This document shows positions 1 through 12,161 of a DNA stretch of 64,000 nucleotides, piece by piece. This DNA is from Orychophragmus violaceus (lineage: Eukaryota > Streptophyta > Magnoliopsida > Brassicales > Brassicaceae): positions 49,610,235-49,674,234 of the forward strand of contig CM058231.1 of the NCBI GenBank assembly GCA_030180135.1. The letters are read 5' to 3'. The number at the start of each line of letters is the position of its first letter. The first letter of the stretch is position 1. The notes below the pieces were generated by a model. The model ran no database searches. It was given only the letters and a program-made list of their open reading frames with translations, and was not told the origin of the DNA. A program made the translations under genes and the position numbers.

Positions 1-2054
1 ACCACGACTCCTAGAGCACTTTGAAGTGTTAACAATTTGTGATCAGATTGAGACTTCTTGAAACCATGGTCCATGAGTGTGTGACTGAGCTTATGGTACC
101 ATGCTCTTGGTGATTGCTTCAAGCCATAAATCGCCCTTCTCAGCCTCAATACATCACCATCTTTACATAAGTGTTTCAATCCTGGTGGTGGAGTCATGTA
201 CACCTCCTCCTCAAGTTCACCTTGTAGAAAAGCATTCTTCACATCCATTTACCATAGATTCCATGAGAGGTTTGTGGCTAAGCTCAATGTGACTCTCACT
301 GTATGAAGTTTAGCCACTGGTGCAAAGGTATCTGTATAGTCTTCTCCATAGGTTTGAGTGAATCCCCTTGCTACTAGCCTTGCCTTGTACCTCTCTATGT
401 CTCCATTGCTTTTATACTTGATTGTGAAGACCCATTTTGAGCTAACAGTCTTCTTCCTTTTTGGCAGCTTCTCCACAATCCAAGTGTGGTTCCTCTCCAT
501 AGCTTCTTTCTCATCCTTTACTGCATCCATCCATACCTTGATATCCTTAGCCTCTTCATAAGTCTTAGGAACCTGATTTAGCTCAATCTTTCCAAGAAAG
601 GCCTTGTGACTAGATGGTAGCAAGTCAATAGAACAAGTAGACTGACTAGGATGAGCTACTGGTTGGTTGTGGTAGTAGACTCTTATCTTCATCCATTCTG
701 ATGGATCTTTCTTTTCCCCTGTGCTTCTCCTGAGTTGTTGAGCATGTTGATCAACCACCTCCACATTACCTACTGCCTCTTGATAAACCATCTCATCCTC
801 ATTTATGTCCAAGTCCAATTGGTTCTGATCTTGAGGTAGAGTGTCTTCTTCAGCTTGAGCCGGTTCATGTGTGTGTGTTGCTGGTTCAGCATCCTCTTGT
901 TGAGCTTCTTGGGTAGTTGTTTCAGGCTTATTTGGCCGTGGAATATCATTTTCTCATAGTATCTCTGCCCCTCAATGAACTTAACATCCCTTGAAACATA
1001 GGTCATGTTGTTGCTTGGATCAAAACACTTGTAGCCCTTCTGAGTTGTGTAGTATCCAAGGAACATACACCTTGTGCTCTTAGCCTCTAGCTTATTCATT
1101 TGATCTCCTGAGATATATACAAAACAAACACAACCAAACACACGTAAGTGTTCAATAAAAGGTTTGGTTTTGTTCAATACCTCATATGGTGAAATGTCTT
1201 GAAGGACTCTAGTTGGGATCCTGTTGATAAGATAACATGCTGCCAAGACTGCATCTCCCCCAAAACCTCTTAGAAACATTAGTGTGGAACATCATAGACC
1301 TAGCAACTTCCATTAGATGCCTGTTCTTCCTTTCAGCCACACCATTTTGTTGAAGAGTATGTGGGCAGCTTGTTTGATGTAAGATCCCATATTTGTTCAA
1401 GTGAGCTTTGAATCTTTGGCTTGTGTACTCTCCTCCATTATCTGATCTAAACACTTTAGTCTTGGCATTAAATTGATTAGTAACATAGTTTTGAAAGTTT
1501 AGAAATGCATCAAACACCCTATCTTTAGATGGAAGCAATGTTACCCAAGTATATTTTGATTTTTCATCTATGAAAGTCACAAAATACTTGTTCCTATCTC
1601 TAGAAAGACAAGGTGAAGTCCAAACATCAGAGTGCAGAAGATCAAAGCAATGTTCATAGATAGTAGTTGACTTAGGAAAGATAGTTCTACAATGTTTGCC
1701 AAGAATACAAGCTTCACAAGTTGAATGATCAAAGCTAATATTAGGCAACATTAAGTTTAAAGCACGAGCATGAGGATGTCCTAGTCTAGCATGCCATAGG
1801 ACATTTTGATTGAAAGAAAAACAGGATTTAAAAGCTAAGGTATCCGGATTGCTTGGAGAAGTGTCTTCAAGGAGGTAAAGCTCATCTTGTGTACCACCTC
1901 TTCCAATAACCTTTCCATTCTTAATATCCTGAAAACAAACTTCATTAAGCCCAAAGATAACATTGCAATTCAAGTCTTTAGTGATCCTTTTAACCGACAG
2001 CAAGTTAGACTTAAACTTAGGAACATAGAATGCATCACTTTCCTTGTTAAACAA
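1..2054 (-). pseudogene. Element A integrase-RT fragment, broken
   Basis: Reading right to left, this holds the GAG-pre-integrase zinc motif (CEACILGKHC), the integrase core with HSDVW, RSDNGGEY and the QNGVAERKN glutamate, then the RT start (KWVFTIKYKSNGDIERYKARLVARG is seen in parts around 430-330). Integrase normally inserts cDNA and RT copies the element RNA. Breaks relative to E: a frameshift near 1270, a deletion of roughly 100 bases near 950 just after the RDVKF segment, and a CAA-to-TAA stop at 249-251 in the motif that E reads LWQMDVKNAF. The rest of RT and all RNase H lie outside the window. It is a relic; the family call is secure. Confidence 0.9.
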
Positions 2055-3194
2055 TCTTAACTTTCATGTACCTATTATAGGAATCCCTTGACCATCAGCT
2101 ATTGTTACTCTTCCTAGGGCAGGTTTAATGTCTTTTAACAACTTAGCATTACTAATCATGTGGTGAGAAGCTCATGAATCTACTACCAACTTGTGATCAG
2201 TTTTAGCAAGCAATTTATGAGACAATAAAGTGATACCAGAGAGTTTAGAGGCATAAGCCTTGATGAGGTCCTCAAGGTCACTCCTCCTAACATACTCAGT
2301 CTTGGTGTAGAGTGCAAGCTCTCCTCCTTGAGCTGAAGTAGAAGCTGGCTCACTCACAGCTTCTTGGGAGATGTTTACATTTGCCCTTGAGTCCTTGAAC
2401 TTGGCTGGTTTGAGGTGGGGATGAAGGATCCATAACTTATCCTTGGAGTGGCCTTTCTTCTTGCAATGGTCACAAGCTGCAGCCTTGTTCTCCTCTGGTT
2501 TGAAACCGGCTTTGTTGGCAGTCACCAACTCCCCTTTTCTTCCAAACAAACCAATGTTTCCTAGCTCCTTTTGGATCCTTGAACACACCTCTTCAAAATG
2601 AGGAAGTGTAGTCTCCCTTAGGATTTTCATTATGGCATCATTGTAAACCGGATTAAAGTTGAGTATAAGGCCAAAGATCTTGTCTTGCTCCTTTCTCTCA
2701 ATGAGAATCTTAGGGTCCATAGTACTTGGCCTTAGCATCTCAGGCTCAGACCATGCTGAGGAGAACTTCCCAAGATACTTAGTAAAGTCATGATCTTCTT
2801 ATCTCAGATCACTTATGGCTTTCTTCACTTCATACACCCTGCTCAGATTAGAAACATCTCCATAAATCTTCTTGAGAGTGTCCCACAGTGACTTGGCTGT
2901 CTCACAATGAGAATAAGCTTCAAGGATAGATGGGTCAAGAGAGTTTTGGAGAAAGCCAAGAACTAGCTGATCTTCCTGAAACCATCTAGCCTCTTCCTTC
3001 TTGGTTTCCTCATCCTTCTTCTTGGTTACATCTTCTTCACTTGGAGTTTTGTCCTCCAAGATGTGATCCCACAGCCCTCTTCCACAAATGGCAGTCTTGA
3101 TGGTCCTTTGCCATGTCCTATAGTTGATACCTTTGAGCACAACAGGGATGACAGTAGGCCTCAAGCTTGAGCTGATGTGAACTGAGTCTTCCAT
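2055..3194 (-). pseudogene. Element A gag-protease, broken
   Basis: The start ATG (MEDSVHISSS) is at 3194, the same start as in E. The UBN2-type copia gag domain is readable from 3194 to about 2560. An in-frame stop near 2799 splits it. The zinc knuckle near 2450 reads CDHCKKKGHSKDKL, so the last cysteine of the CX2CX4HX4C motif is lost. Protease follows directly; its active-site triplet region reads DS then a TGA stop at 2172-2174 (E reads D, stop, GAS; X reads DSGAS). Gag would form the virus-like particle and protease would cut the polyprotein, but neither can be complete here. Confidence 0.88.
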
Positions 3195-3450
3195 GGTGAG
3201 AGAGAGAGGAAACAAGTGTTAGGGTTTTAGGCAGAGAAGGAGTGAGAAACCAGGGATTTTAGGACAGAGAAAAAGTATTGATGAAGAGAACGGGTATCAA
3301 GAAGATTTTGGGACAAAAAGAGTATAACAAACCGAGAGTTTTTAGGACAGAGAGTAGGGACCGAGAGTATTAGGGTTTTAGGTCAGAAAATGATGAGAAA
3401 CTTAGAGAGAATGGTGAAACAAAGAGAGAATCAAGAGAATAGAGATCAAT

Positions 3451-3462
3451 GCTCTGATACCA
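3451..3462 (-). other. Primer-binding site of A (tRNA-iMet type)
   Basis: On the minus strand it reads TGGTATCAGAGC, immediately next to the 5' LTR. This is the usual plant copia complement to the initiator-Met tRNA 3' end and primes minus-strand cDNA. Confidence 0.9.
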
Positions 3463-3905
3463 TGATAGATTTTAGAGAGTAAGCATTAGGGTTCTTGAGA
3501 GAGTATGAATAATGGTGGCGCAAGCTTAGAGAGAAAGAGAGAGTTTCAAAACCCTTATCATTCATTTTTGGTGTTACATTCTCCTTTATAGGTAAGACTT
3601 TACAGCAAATGTTTAACCTAAAGGAGGAAGAGACAAATGAACAACAAGACAAGACTGTTCTGAGCGTGGCAGGAGAGAGAGAGAGAGAGAGAGAGAGTGG
3701 TCCCTTTGTGGTCCACACCAGACCATTCCTTCTTTGTGCTCCAACGGCTCATTACTCTTCAAACCTAGTCTTGTTCTTTGATAAGGGTTGGCGCCTCTTG
3801 TTCATACAAATAAGTCTCCAACTTTGTACATTATCAAATGTGCAAGACTTGTGCACATTTAGACAATACACAGCCCTTGCACATTTGAACTCATCATGAC
3901 CAATA
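3463..3905 (-). repeat. 5' LTR of A (443 bp)
   Basis: Aligns over its length with the E LTRs in reverse complement. On the element strand it starts TATTGGTCATGATG and ends CTATCA. It contains a (GA)n tract at about 3669-3694, which is (CT)n on the element strand, and a diverged copy of the shared U3 box (see findings) at 3812-3828. Confidence 0.88.
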
Positions 3906-3906
3906 C

Positions 3907-4652
3907 CTTGATCATGAAGGGGACAATGGAGAATCACCAACTGATCATCAACATAAGGACACTCCCACGCATGATCAAGGTGAAGAACAAGAGCTAGATG
4001 TGCATGAAATGGACAATGTGGAACCTGAAGTGATGCAACAACAAGAGGAGGCACATTCTGAAGTGCAAGCTCATCAGCCGGTTCAAGTACTTGGGAGAAG
4101 TAATAGAGAGAGAAAGGATTCATCTGAATGGAAGAAGACTAGGGTTTACTACAATAGTCAGGCAGTAGCTCATCCTAGACAAGCTGTTTGCACACTTGCA
4201 CACTTCCCTACTGAACACAAGGTCTTTATGGGTGCTCTTCATGCTGAATGGGTTCCTAAAACCTATGAAGAAGCTAAGGAGCATAAGAAGGGGACAGATG
4301 CAGTAGGAGATGAGATCAAGGCAATGGAAAACAACAACACTTGGTATGAGACAGATTTGCCAAGGAAGAAGAGGACAGTGAGTTCCAAATGGGTTTTCAC
4401 CATCAAATACAAAAGTAATGGAGAGATAGAAAGGTACAAAGCCAGATTGGTTGCAAGAGGGTTTACACAAACCTATGGAGAGGATTATAGAGACACCTTT
4501 GCACCAGTAGCTAAGCTTCATACAGTGAGAGTTATCCTATCCTTAGCAACAAACTTGGAGTGGGATTTGTGGCAAATGGATATCAAGAATGCATTCCTTC
4601 AAGGAGAGCTAGAGGATAAGGTTTATATGACTCCACCACCTGGTCTTGAAGG
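3907..4652 (+). pseudogene. Element B integrase tail and RT N-terminal half
   Basis: Open frame from the A boundary to the C boundary. It begins in the acidic, His/Asp/Gln-rich linker between integrase and RT, then carries the conserved RERKDSSEWKKTRVYY segment, KWVFTIKYKSNGEIERYKAR, FAPVAKLHTVR and the RT motif around QMDIKNAFLQG with its catalytic Asp (near 4577). It ends at PPPGLEG where C was inserted. RT would synthesise cDNA in the particle. The reading continues at 17175. Confidence 0.88.
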
Positions 4653-5056
4653 TGTTAGAATTTGAGAGTATAAACCAGAGAATAGAAGAGTTCGACAGAG
4701 AATCACAAGATTAGAGGATTAGAGAGAGTTTGAGAGAATAAGAACAAGAGAGAGAGTAAAGAGAGAATTGGAGAAGAGAATATTTCTCCTTATCTTTAAA
4801 TTTCGAAATCCACCTTACAATATACAGAAAACTAGCTGTTAGACTCATCCTAAACATGTGGCTAATAATTGTCCACATATTTAAGCTTACAAGAGAAGCT
4901 AGTTCAAAATATCGTAAAGTAACTAAGCTGTTTTTACTGTTAATCCGTGGACACTATTCACAGATGCTTCTCTTCTAGTTACTTCTTGTAGTTTGGTTAC
5001 TCCAAGTCCTCTCATGACCAATAGCATATTGATCTTCTATGATCTCCATTTCAATA
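4653..5056 (-). repeat. 3' LTR of C (404 bp)
   Basis: Matches 16766-17169 with about nine substitutions. The left boundary is fixed by gaagg at 4648-4652; the right boundary by the polypurine tract that follows. Confidence 0.93.
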
Positions 5057-5068
5057 CTCCCCCTCAAG
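5057..5068 (-). other. Polypurine tract of C
   Basis: Reads CTTGAGGGGGAG on the element strand, directly upstream of the 3' LTR; it primes plus-strand cDNA. Confidence 0.85.
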
Positions 5069-5110
5069 CTTGAATTCAAGGGTCGAATCAAGCTTGGGAT
5101 AGCAATGGAG

Positions 5111-5763
5111 TGAAGGATTATGTGTGTTCATTGGTGTAATTGTCAGGTTACAACCTAGCACATAATCAACTAGGATCTAGGTGATTTGCAGATGAATCAT
5201 AAACAGATCAGGATGGTTACCTTGTGATTGCAGCGGATTAATCAAAGGAATATCAAGATCTGTAAGAGCTGATGATTACCGGCTCCTCCTAGGTATCCAC
5301 ACGCTTACAAGCTACTGGATCAGGCTGCTAGACCAAGCTCGGAATCAACAGAGAGAGAGAGGAATACAGCTCAGCCTCAAAATCGCAGATGGGGTATTGT
5401 TGTTGCCCTAGGCGCCATTCCTCTTCCTTATATGGGCCCAAGTTATTAAACTAATGGCCTATTAGGATTTTGGGCCCAAGACACAAATCAGACAAAAGCC
5501 TGTATTTTGTCTGGCCCAATTCTCTGTACAAATACAGTAAATGCCTTGCATCTTACCGTATTAATTCCTTGTTAACTTTCCCGTTAGCTATGGTGTGTGA
5601 CCCTTAGGGATCATACAATACTGGTAATAAGTCCTAAACTTATAGATCAAGAGCGGACTCTAGCAAGTCATCATGATCACCCAGTATTTATGACTTATGT
5701 CTGATCTCGACACTTATCATACTTTCTAGAGATAGTACGGTAGATTTCAGGACATTCCCAACA
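5111..5763 (-). repeat. 3' LTR of D (653 bp)
   Basis: Near-identical to 11457-12107. Canonical TG...CA ends on the element strand (TGTTGGGAATG ... ATCCTTCA). Confidence 0.93.
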
Positions 5764-5775
5764 ATCTCCCACTTG
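5764..5775 (-). other. Polypurine tract of D
   Basis: The element strand reads ACAAGTGGGAGAT against the 3' LTR; J and L have the same tract. Confidence 0.8.
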
Positions 5776-8700
5776 TACTGGAATCCTACATTCCCTAATC
5801 CTTTTGTCTCAATATCTCAATCTGGCATAAGGAAAGATGCGTGTCATCCTTATATAGCCAGACCATGTTTATCGGAACAGATTTGATACTGACAATGCAA
5901 ACGACTTGGGCAAGTCCGTTTGGGAGTGGCCACTCTCTTACCAGCTATCAAGTCTCCGATTGGCCTAGAGATATTACCTCCGTTAAACGGCAGGGACAAA
6001 TCCCATCTTGTTCCATCACTATGATCTGCACACTTTATAATACACCCAACCAAGGTCCTTATAGCTCCCAGTTACGAAACAGCGTTAGACAATGATCAAA
6101 GCGCATCACTCCATGTGCAGCCACATGCATGCGAACTCAGGTCTAAGGACTATACTCGATAGTCGTATATGAGAACCTCTTATGACACAGATATTAATAT
6201 CTTGTAGAGTTCTCATCAGCGGGCCATGTCCGGTCATATGCTCCCCTACATATACCTATGTGTCGACTTTGATGCCGCGCATCTATGACCCCTCGAAACT
6301 TGGTCATAAGTCTCAACACAATCTAGTCTCAAGTGGTTGTTGGTGTTCCAATTTCAACAACCTTCGACTATGGACACTATGATTTATGTCATTTCGTTAA
6401 ATATGGGGTTTCAGGATCAAGTCTACTCATGTACTTCGATGGCCCATATATAATGACATGAATCATCTTGGAACGATTATTTATATCACAGTTAAAATAA
6501 TCCAGAAATCATAGATTTCATAAACATAAAATATTATGTTTACATGAACCTTTCAAAACAACTAAATAAAGCCCTTTACAAACTCCCACTGAAATTAAGA
6601 CTACATCTTAATATCACTTATCCTACAGCTACAGTCCGCGACTCGTGCTTAGGCCTAAGGAGTGGCTTCGTTAATAGATTAGCAACATTCTCAATCGTTG
6701 AAACTTGCTGATCTACTTAACACCTCTGTCATTTATCTCACGGAATAGGTTATACCTACCCTCAAGGTGTTTGGACCTCTGATGTGCAGCTAGTCTCATC
6801 TTTGCTGGGAATCACATCAAGTTCAGTGATGAACTCTTCTTTCCAAACAACCTCTTTCGCCGCTACCCAAGCTGCGAAATGTTCAGCTTAAGTCATGGAG
6901 TCAGCAACAGTGCCTTGCACCGCCAGACAGACACAAGATATAACCGAACTGTGACCGGAAATCATCTTTGTCTGTTGGAAACTTGCCTTTCAGACTCTAC
7001 CGACTTGTAGCACCTCACTTTCTCCGTAAATCAAGAACTTATCCTAAGTATTTTCCAAATACTTGAGGATATTCATTACGTCTATCCAGTGATTCTTTGC
7101 TGGATTTGACTGGTCTTTACTTGTCTTGCTTAACTTTAAAGCAACATCAAAACAAGTACGTGTCATGGCATACATGATAGATCCAATTGCCGACGCATAT
7201 GGAATCTCATCCATGCATTCAAGCTCAGCAGTTATCGTAGGACACTGTTTCTTGCTTGACGTAATGCCATGTGACATTGGCATAAAACCCTTCTTGGAAT
7301 GCTGAAAACGTGTAGGACTTTGTCAATATAAGAATCCTGACTTTGTCCTATCAGCTCTTTTGGATCTCTATATTTAGATCCAAAATCCAAGAATATACGT
7401 GGCTTTACCCATGTCAATCATAAAAACATCTCCCAAGCCAGTCCTTTACCGACTGCAGCATTGGAACGTTATTTCCGAGAATCAGTATGTCATCGACATA
7501 CACTATGAGAAATGCAACATCGCTCCCACTTATCTATTAGTAAACGCACAGTTCCACTTCGTTCCTGTTCAAGTCAAAACCTTGACTACTTCAACAGAAC
7601 GAAGATTCCAACTCCGATATGTTTGCTTCCATCCATGAATGGATCGATGAAGCTAACTTACACACAGTGTAATTTTTCGGAGTCCGGGCTCACTTTCGCT
7701 TCTGTGAATTTCGCAGGTTCGTCACTTTCAATGATCATCAGATCATGGCAACTAATCACGTGAAATCACTCTCTGATTAATGACGGATTCATTCAGATCT
7801 GCGAACTTCAGGCTCTACAGGTGTAGATTCTACAGAAATCTGTAAATCCATCCGCTGCTCTCCCTCAACAGGTTGAGCAGCCTCCTGTATTTCTCGAATT
7901 TCTTCGAGTTATACTTTTACTCCCACTGTTCTTCTTGGAAAGCAACTTAACCAGCGAAGTAGCTCAAGTACAAATACTCAGTAAAGACAAATTTGGATCA
8001 TTTCCAGTCCACATTTATGTGGTGTCTTTCAACTGATATTGGTGGAACTATTTCAGCGTAAACTTAGATATTTCTAGAGCGTTATTCTTAAAGAATATCA
8101 TGGAAGATTCGTGTGACTCATCTTTAATCATTTCTAATAAGATCTGATTCGTTCTCACAGAAACACCTCAAGGTTTTCAGGAGAAATGAGCTGTGAAACG
8201 ACTTCACACTCATTCAGATGATCACACCATCAATGACTTAAGTATTCTCACTCGTGATGTAATCCAGAGTCTCAATACTTCTGTCACTCAGATTCTATAC
8301 CTCATTATGGAACTCTTTCGACCATTTCAAAGAATTCCGACTCGTGTCTCATCAAATGAACACAGTCATACTCACTGAAGTAATCAGTAAATATAATGAA
8401 GTACAGGAAATTTTTCTCTGGCATTACTGCTCATCGGGCCACATACATGAGTATGTTCAAGGTCCAATAAGCCTTTGGGCCTTTCTCTAGCTCGGCTAAG
8501 ATGGGCCCTTTGTCTTTTGGTCCAGTAAGCAGAATTCAAGTCTCATAAGATATCCGATCAAATGAGCCCAAAAGTCCATAACTATGAAATTTCTGAATCC
8601 AACTCACTCTATGTGACCAAAACATTTACGCCAAGAAAAATCAGGTTTAATTCATCAGATTTAAACCAATTCGGTATTTATGTTACATTTAGGCACTCTT

Positions 8701-9035
8701 TGGTTTAAGATATAAAACCCATTCCTTGAATAGGGTGCTACAATTAATATTTCATTAAGATCAAAAGAACAAAACTTGTCTTTTATCAAAATGAAAAACA
8801 TTCAAATTCTTACAAGAAAATGAAAGACAACTCTGCTTAAAGCAGGTACATTGTAGCAATTACTTAATACAAAACCAAGCCTCAAAGGCATCTACAAGTG
8901 AAAACCCTACGGCTGAGGCAGCATCCATAGCTCCTTCCAGACTCGCAGTTCCACTTGTCCTTCCTTCAACGTTCTACTGTTGCTTAGGCTCTGCATATTA
9001 TAACAAATATCAGTGCCACAACCAGTATCCAATAC
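5776..9035 (-). pseudogene. Element D pol relics and 3' untranslated region
   Basis: No long frame survives. Recognisable relics in order along the element: a GAG-pre-integrase/integrase scrap around 8560-8400 that aligns with J 30700-30890 and L 52740-52880, and an RT/RNase H stretch at 7417-7044 with IDKVLHVF and IPYASAIGSIMYAM, typical of TNT1-like copia RT. The integrase core, most of RT and the catalytic YVDD region are missing or unreadable. Positions 5776-6650 look like 3' untranslated sequence conserved with L. The same losses occur in J and L, so the decay predates at least some of these insertions. Confidence 0.75.
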
Positions 9036-9926
9036 CTATAAGGTAGAACTTGAAGTAATAACATGAATACCTGAGGAAGTAGTCTCATACATCACCTTCA
9101 ACTCCTCATAATCTTCCATGAATTTAATGCAATCTCTCTTCCAATGCCCAGTCTCTTTACAGTAGCAGCACTTACCAACGTAAGAGGTATCTGACTCGAG
9201 CTCAGAAGACACACGCTTGCCATGATTCAAAATCTGGACAACTTTGTCTTCACCCTTGTCAGCATTAGGTTTAGTAAACCTACCCTTCTCCTTTATGAGA
9301 TTATACAGGGTACTCTTCACGTTTAGCTCAACTGTCTTGAGCATATCATGCAGTTCAGTCAGCGTCTTCGTTAAGCCTTTCTTGATATAGTTCCTTCTGA
9401 ACTTATCATAGCTTGACGGCAGTGACTGCAGAATGATCTCAGTTACCAATTCTTGGCTAACTGGATAATCCAGTTTCCTCAGGTTATCAATGTAACCCAT
9501 CATTTTACTGACATGAGGACTCACTGGATGATCATTTGGTAGCTTGCAGCTAGTGAGAGACTTAACCAACTGGTATCTCTCCACTCTTACCTGCTCCTGA
9601 AATTTCAATTTCAGGCTGTTGATCATCTCTATTGGCGACTCCATGTTCTCATATTGCTTCAGCAAATCTGAGTCCATGGTAGCCAATATCAGACCACGCA
9701 CATCTACCGCATCATTATAATGCTTATTCCAAGCATCATATACTGCATGAGATGCATTGGACCCGATCCTCTCGGGGAGAGCTCTCTCAAGGACATAGTC
9801 CTTTCTCTCCTGCCTGAGGACTAGCCTCAGGTTCTGCGACCAAGTCAATAAATTTTATCCGTTCAGTTTGTCCTTCTCAAGGACAGACCGGATCGAGAAA
9901 GTGTTTTGATTGTTTGTGCTAGTCAT
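9036..9926 (-). pseudogene. Element D gag, one stop codon
   Basis: The start ATG (MTSTNNQNTFSI) is at 9926 and the frame is open to the end except for one TAA at 9855-9857, where L has TCA (Ser in LNGSN). The UBN2-like copia gag domain spans most of the protein, followed by the CCHC knuckle CCYCKETGHWKRDC (near 9160). Compared with L there is a short insertion in the linker before the knuckle. It ends at a TAG stop, where L reads on into the protease-like tail. Gag would package RNA in the particle. A single base change separates this copy from an open frame, in line with its youth. Confidence 0.88.
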
Positions 9927-11443
9927 AACTGAAATTTAGAGATAAATAGAGTTTTAGTTATTTAGTTCATAAAAGAGTAATCTTAATAACTTATAAGAAA
10001 ACTCGCATTGCATTCAAAATTTCTTTGTTTAACCTCATAAGAATGCAATGATTCCGAGACCCATGTTCGGCTAAATCCAAAGTGGGCCACTGGCCGTCAC
10101 CCAGAATTAGCTTTACTTGGTAAGCATACACACAGCTAGTTATATCCATATAACTCTCGGTTGTGGATTGGGCCCAAGGCCCAATACACCAGATGTCTCA
10201 AGGCCCGGGACTCCCGATGGCCCAGTCAAGGAAACCAATCTCTTACAGCCAAATAATCACTAAAGTCTGGGACTCCCAATGAAATTAGTGACTATATACT
10301 ACTTTACCTACGCAAAAACAGACACCTCACACTGTAAGCCATATCTGTAATTGAATAAGCTTTAAGTAGCTGACAAGATTGGGCAAGACATCCAAGCTTG
10401 ATATTGGTTTTGAGGATTTTAGGTTTTCTTTCCAAAAATAGAAGATTACTATTTTGGGAAACTTACTTATTTTAGAAACTTTCTAAATTTAGAAACATGC
10501 TAAAAATAGAAATTTCTAATTTAATATTTTATTAAAGTTTTCGGTTGGGTCACAAATTATAGGTCCAATTCTTGGCCCAAGACCACAGAATTCCAATTGG
10601 CCCAATAATTTGACATAACCGAGTCGGTTCATTAATTCTGGTCCGAGACCAAATTAACTACTAAATCCAACTGGTTATTTACTAAACCAGACCAGCTCTA
10701 AATTATTTGGTCCAACCAAATCAAACTTAGACCAGCCTTCGGTTTAGGTTAAAATTCAATTTTTTTTTTTTGAATTTAAATCCGGTTTAACCAGAAATTA
10801 AATAATACCAATTGTATTAAATAATTTCCAGCAAACCGCGATTTGGGTTAACCGCTTAAACCATAATTATCAAACAAATGGTTTATTTATAATAAAGCAA
10901 AGTCATAAACAATATCAACTTGCGATACTTAAAGTCAACAAGATTTTGTCCTTTTCAAATTCATAAACGATTCTTAACAAAATCTTCAATAAGTGATTTT
11001 TGACTTTTCCAAAACAAAATTGTTCACGATCACATAAACAAACCTAACACGATTTTGTCTTTAGCTAAAACGATTTCAACATTGATCATGACTTTCACCT
11101 TAAGTTAACGTTCACGATCACAATTAAACAAATCGATTCTTGCTTTACACTAAAAGACAAACGATTTTGACTTTGACAATCAAACTTAATCGATTCTTTA
11201 GATTATTAAACAAAGTCAACATTAACCTAGTACAAATCGTTTCATGCCATTCAACAAAACCATATGAATTCAAACAAAGTCAACATCGATTTATACCAAG
11301 ACATCATCCGATTCAAAAGGTCAACAAGCGATTATCTCATTAGGGTTTTTACAAGTTTTAATCAAATTTCTTAAGCCAAATTCGATTCTAAACATTAAAA
11401 ACAACCTAAACATGATCCAAACAGCAAAAACCTAACAACCTGG
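9927..11443 (-). other. Untranslated leader of D
   Basis: About 1.5 kb between PBS and gag. It is AT-rich with many short repeats around ACGATTTTGTC, GTCAAC and TTCACGATCAC, and has no ORF of note. It has almost no similarity to the leader of L in its distal half despite near-identical gag; the gag-proximal part (9930-10450) does correspond to L 50870-51380. Confidence 0.7.
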
Positions 11444-11455
11444 GCTCTGATACCA
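11444..11455 (-). other. Primer-binding site of D (tRNA-iMet type)
   Basis: Reads TGGTATCAGAGC on the minus strand, one base from the 5' LTR. Confidence 0.88.
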
Positions 11456-11456
11456 C

Positions 11457-12107
11457 TGAAGGATTATGTGTGTTCATTGGTGTAATTGTCAGGTTACAAC
11501 CTAGCACATAATCAACTAGGATCTAGGTGATTTGCAGATGAATCATAAACAGATCAGGATGGTTACCTTGTGATTGCAGCGGATTAATCAAAGGAATATC
11601 GAGATCTGTAAGAGCTGATGATTACCGGCTCCTCCTAGGTATCCACACGCTTACAAGCTACTGGATCAGGCTGCTAGACCAAGCTCGGAATCAACAGAGA
11701 GAGAGGAATACAGCTCAGCCTCAAAATCGCAGATGGGGTATTGTTGTTGCCCTAGGCGCCATTCCTCTTCCTTATATGGGCCCAAGTTATTAAACTAATG
11801 GCCTATTAGGATTTTGGGCCCAAGACACAAATCAGACAAAAGCCTGTATTTTGTCTGGCCCAATTCTCTGTACAAATACAGTAAATGCCTTGCATCTTAC
11901 CGTATTAATTCCTTGTTAACTTTCCCGTTAGCTATGGTGTGTGACTCTTAGGGATCATACAATACTGGTAATAAGTCCTAAACTTATAGATCAAGAGCGG
12001 ACTCTAGCAAGTCATCATGATCACCCAGTATTTATGACTTATGTCTGATCTCGACACTTATCATACTTTCTAGAGATAGTACGGTAGATTTCAGGACATT
12101 CCCAACA
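11457..12107 (-). repeat. 5' LTR of D (651 bp)
   Basis: Pairs with 5111-5763; the right end is fixed by TSD tggag at 12108-12112. Confidence 0.93.
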
Positions 12108-12161
12108 TGGAGATCTACCTCATTAAAAACCTTCATGAAGAAAACCACTTGGGATAAAACT

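Larger units (their letters stand above)
1..3905 (-). mobile_element. Element A: Ty1/copia retrotransposon, 3' part outside window
   Basis: Minus-strand copia element read from its 5' LTR (right, 3463-3905) through gag, protease, integrase and the first part of RT, which leaves the window at base 1. It is close to element E over its whole length, so E serves as the reference for its breaks. It interrupts element B, whose RT coding resumes at 3906. Its left end and target duplication lie outside the window; the base pairs after the LTR are ccttg. Confidence 0.9.
5111..12107 (-). mobile_element. Element D: young gag-bearing copia-type element, pol decayed
   Basis: Full-length insertion in C between the polypurine tract and RNase H, with TSD tggag at 5106-5110 and 12108-12112. 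The LTRs (5111-5763 and 11457-12107) differ by about two substitutions and one 2-bp indel. The element belongs to the same group as J and L: TGTTGGGA start, tRNA-iMet PBS, gag near the 5' end and a pol reduced to relics. Confidence 0.93.

Noticed and set aside
3669..3694. (GA)n tracts here and near 45420 as functional regulatory repeats
   Set aside because: They are simple microsatellites inside LTRs, variable in length between copies; I see nothing that separates them from slippage.
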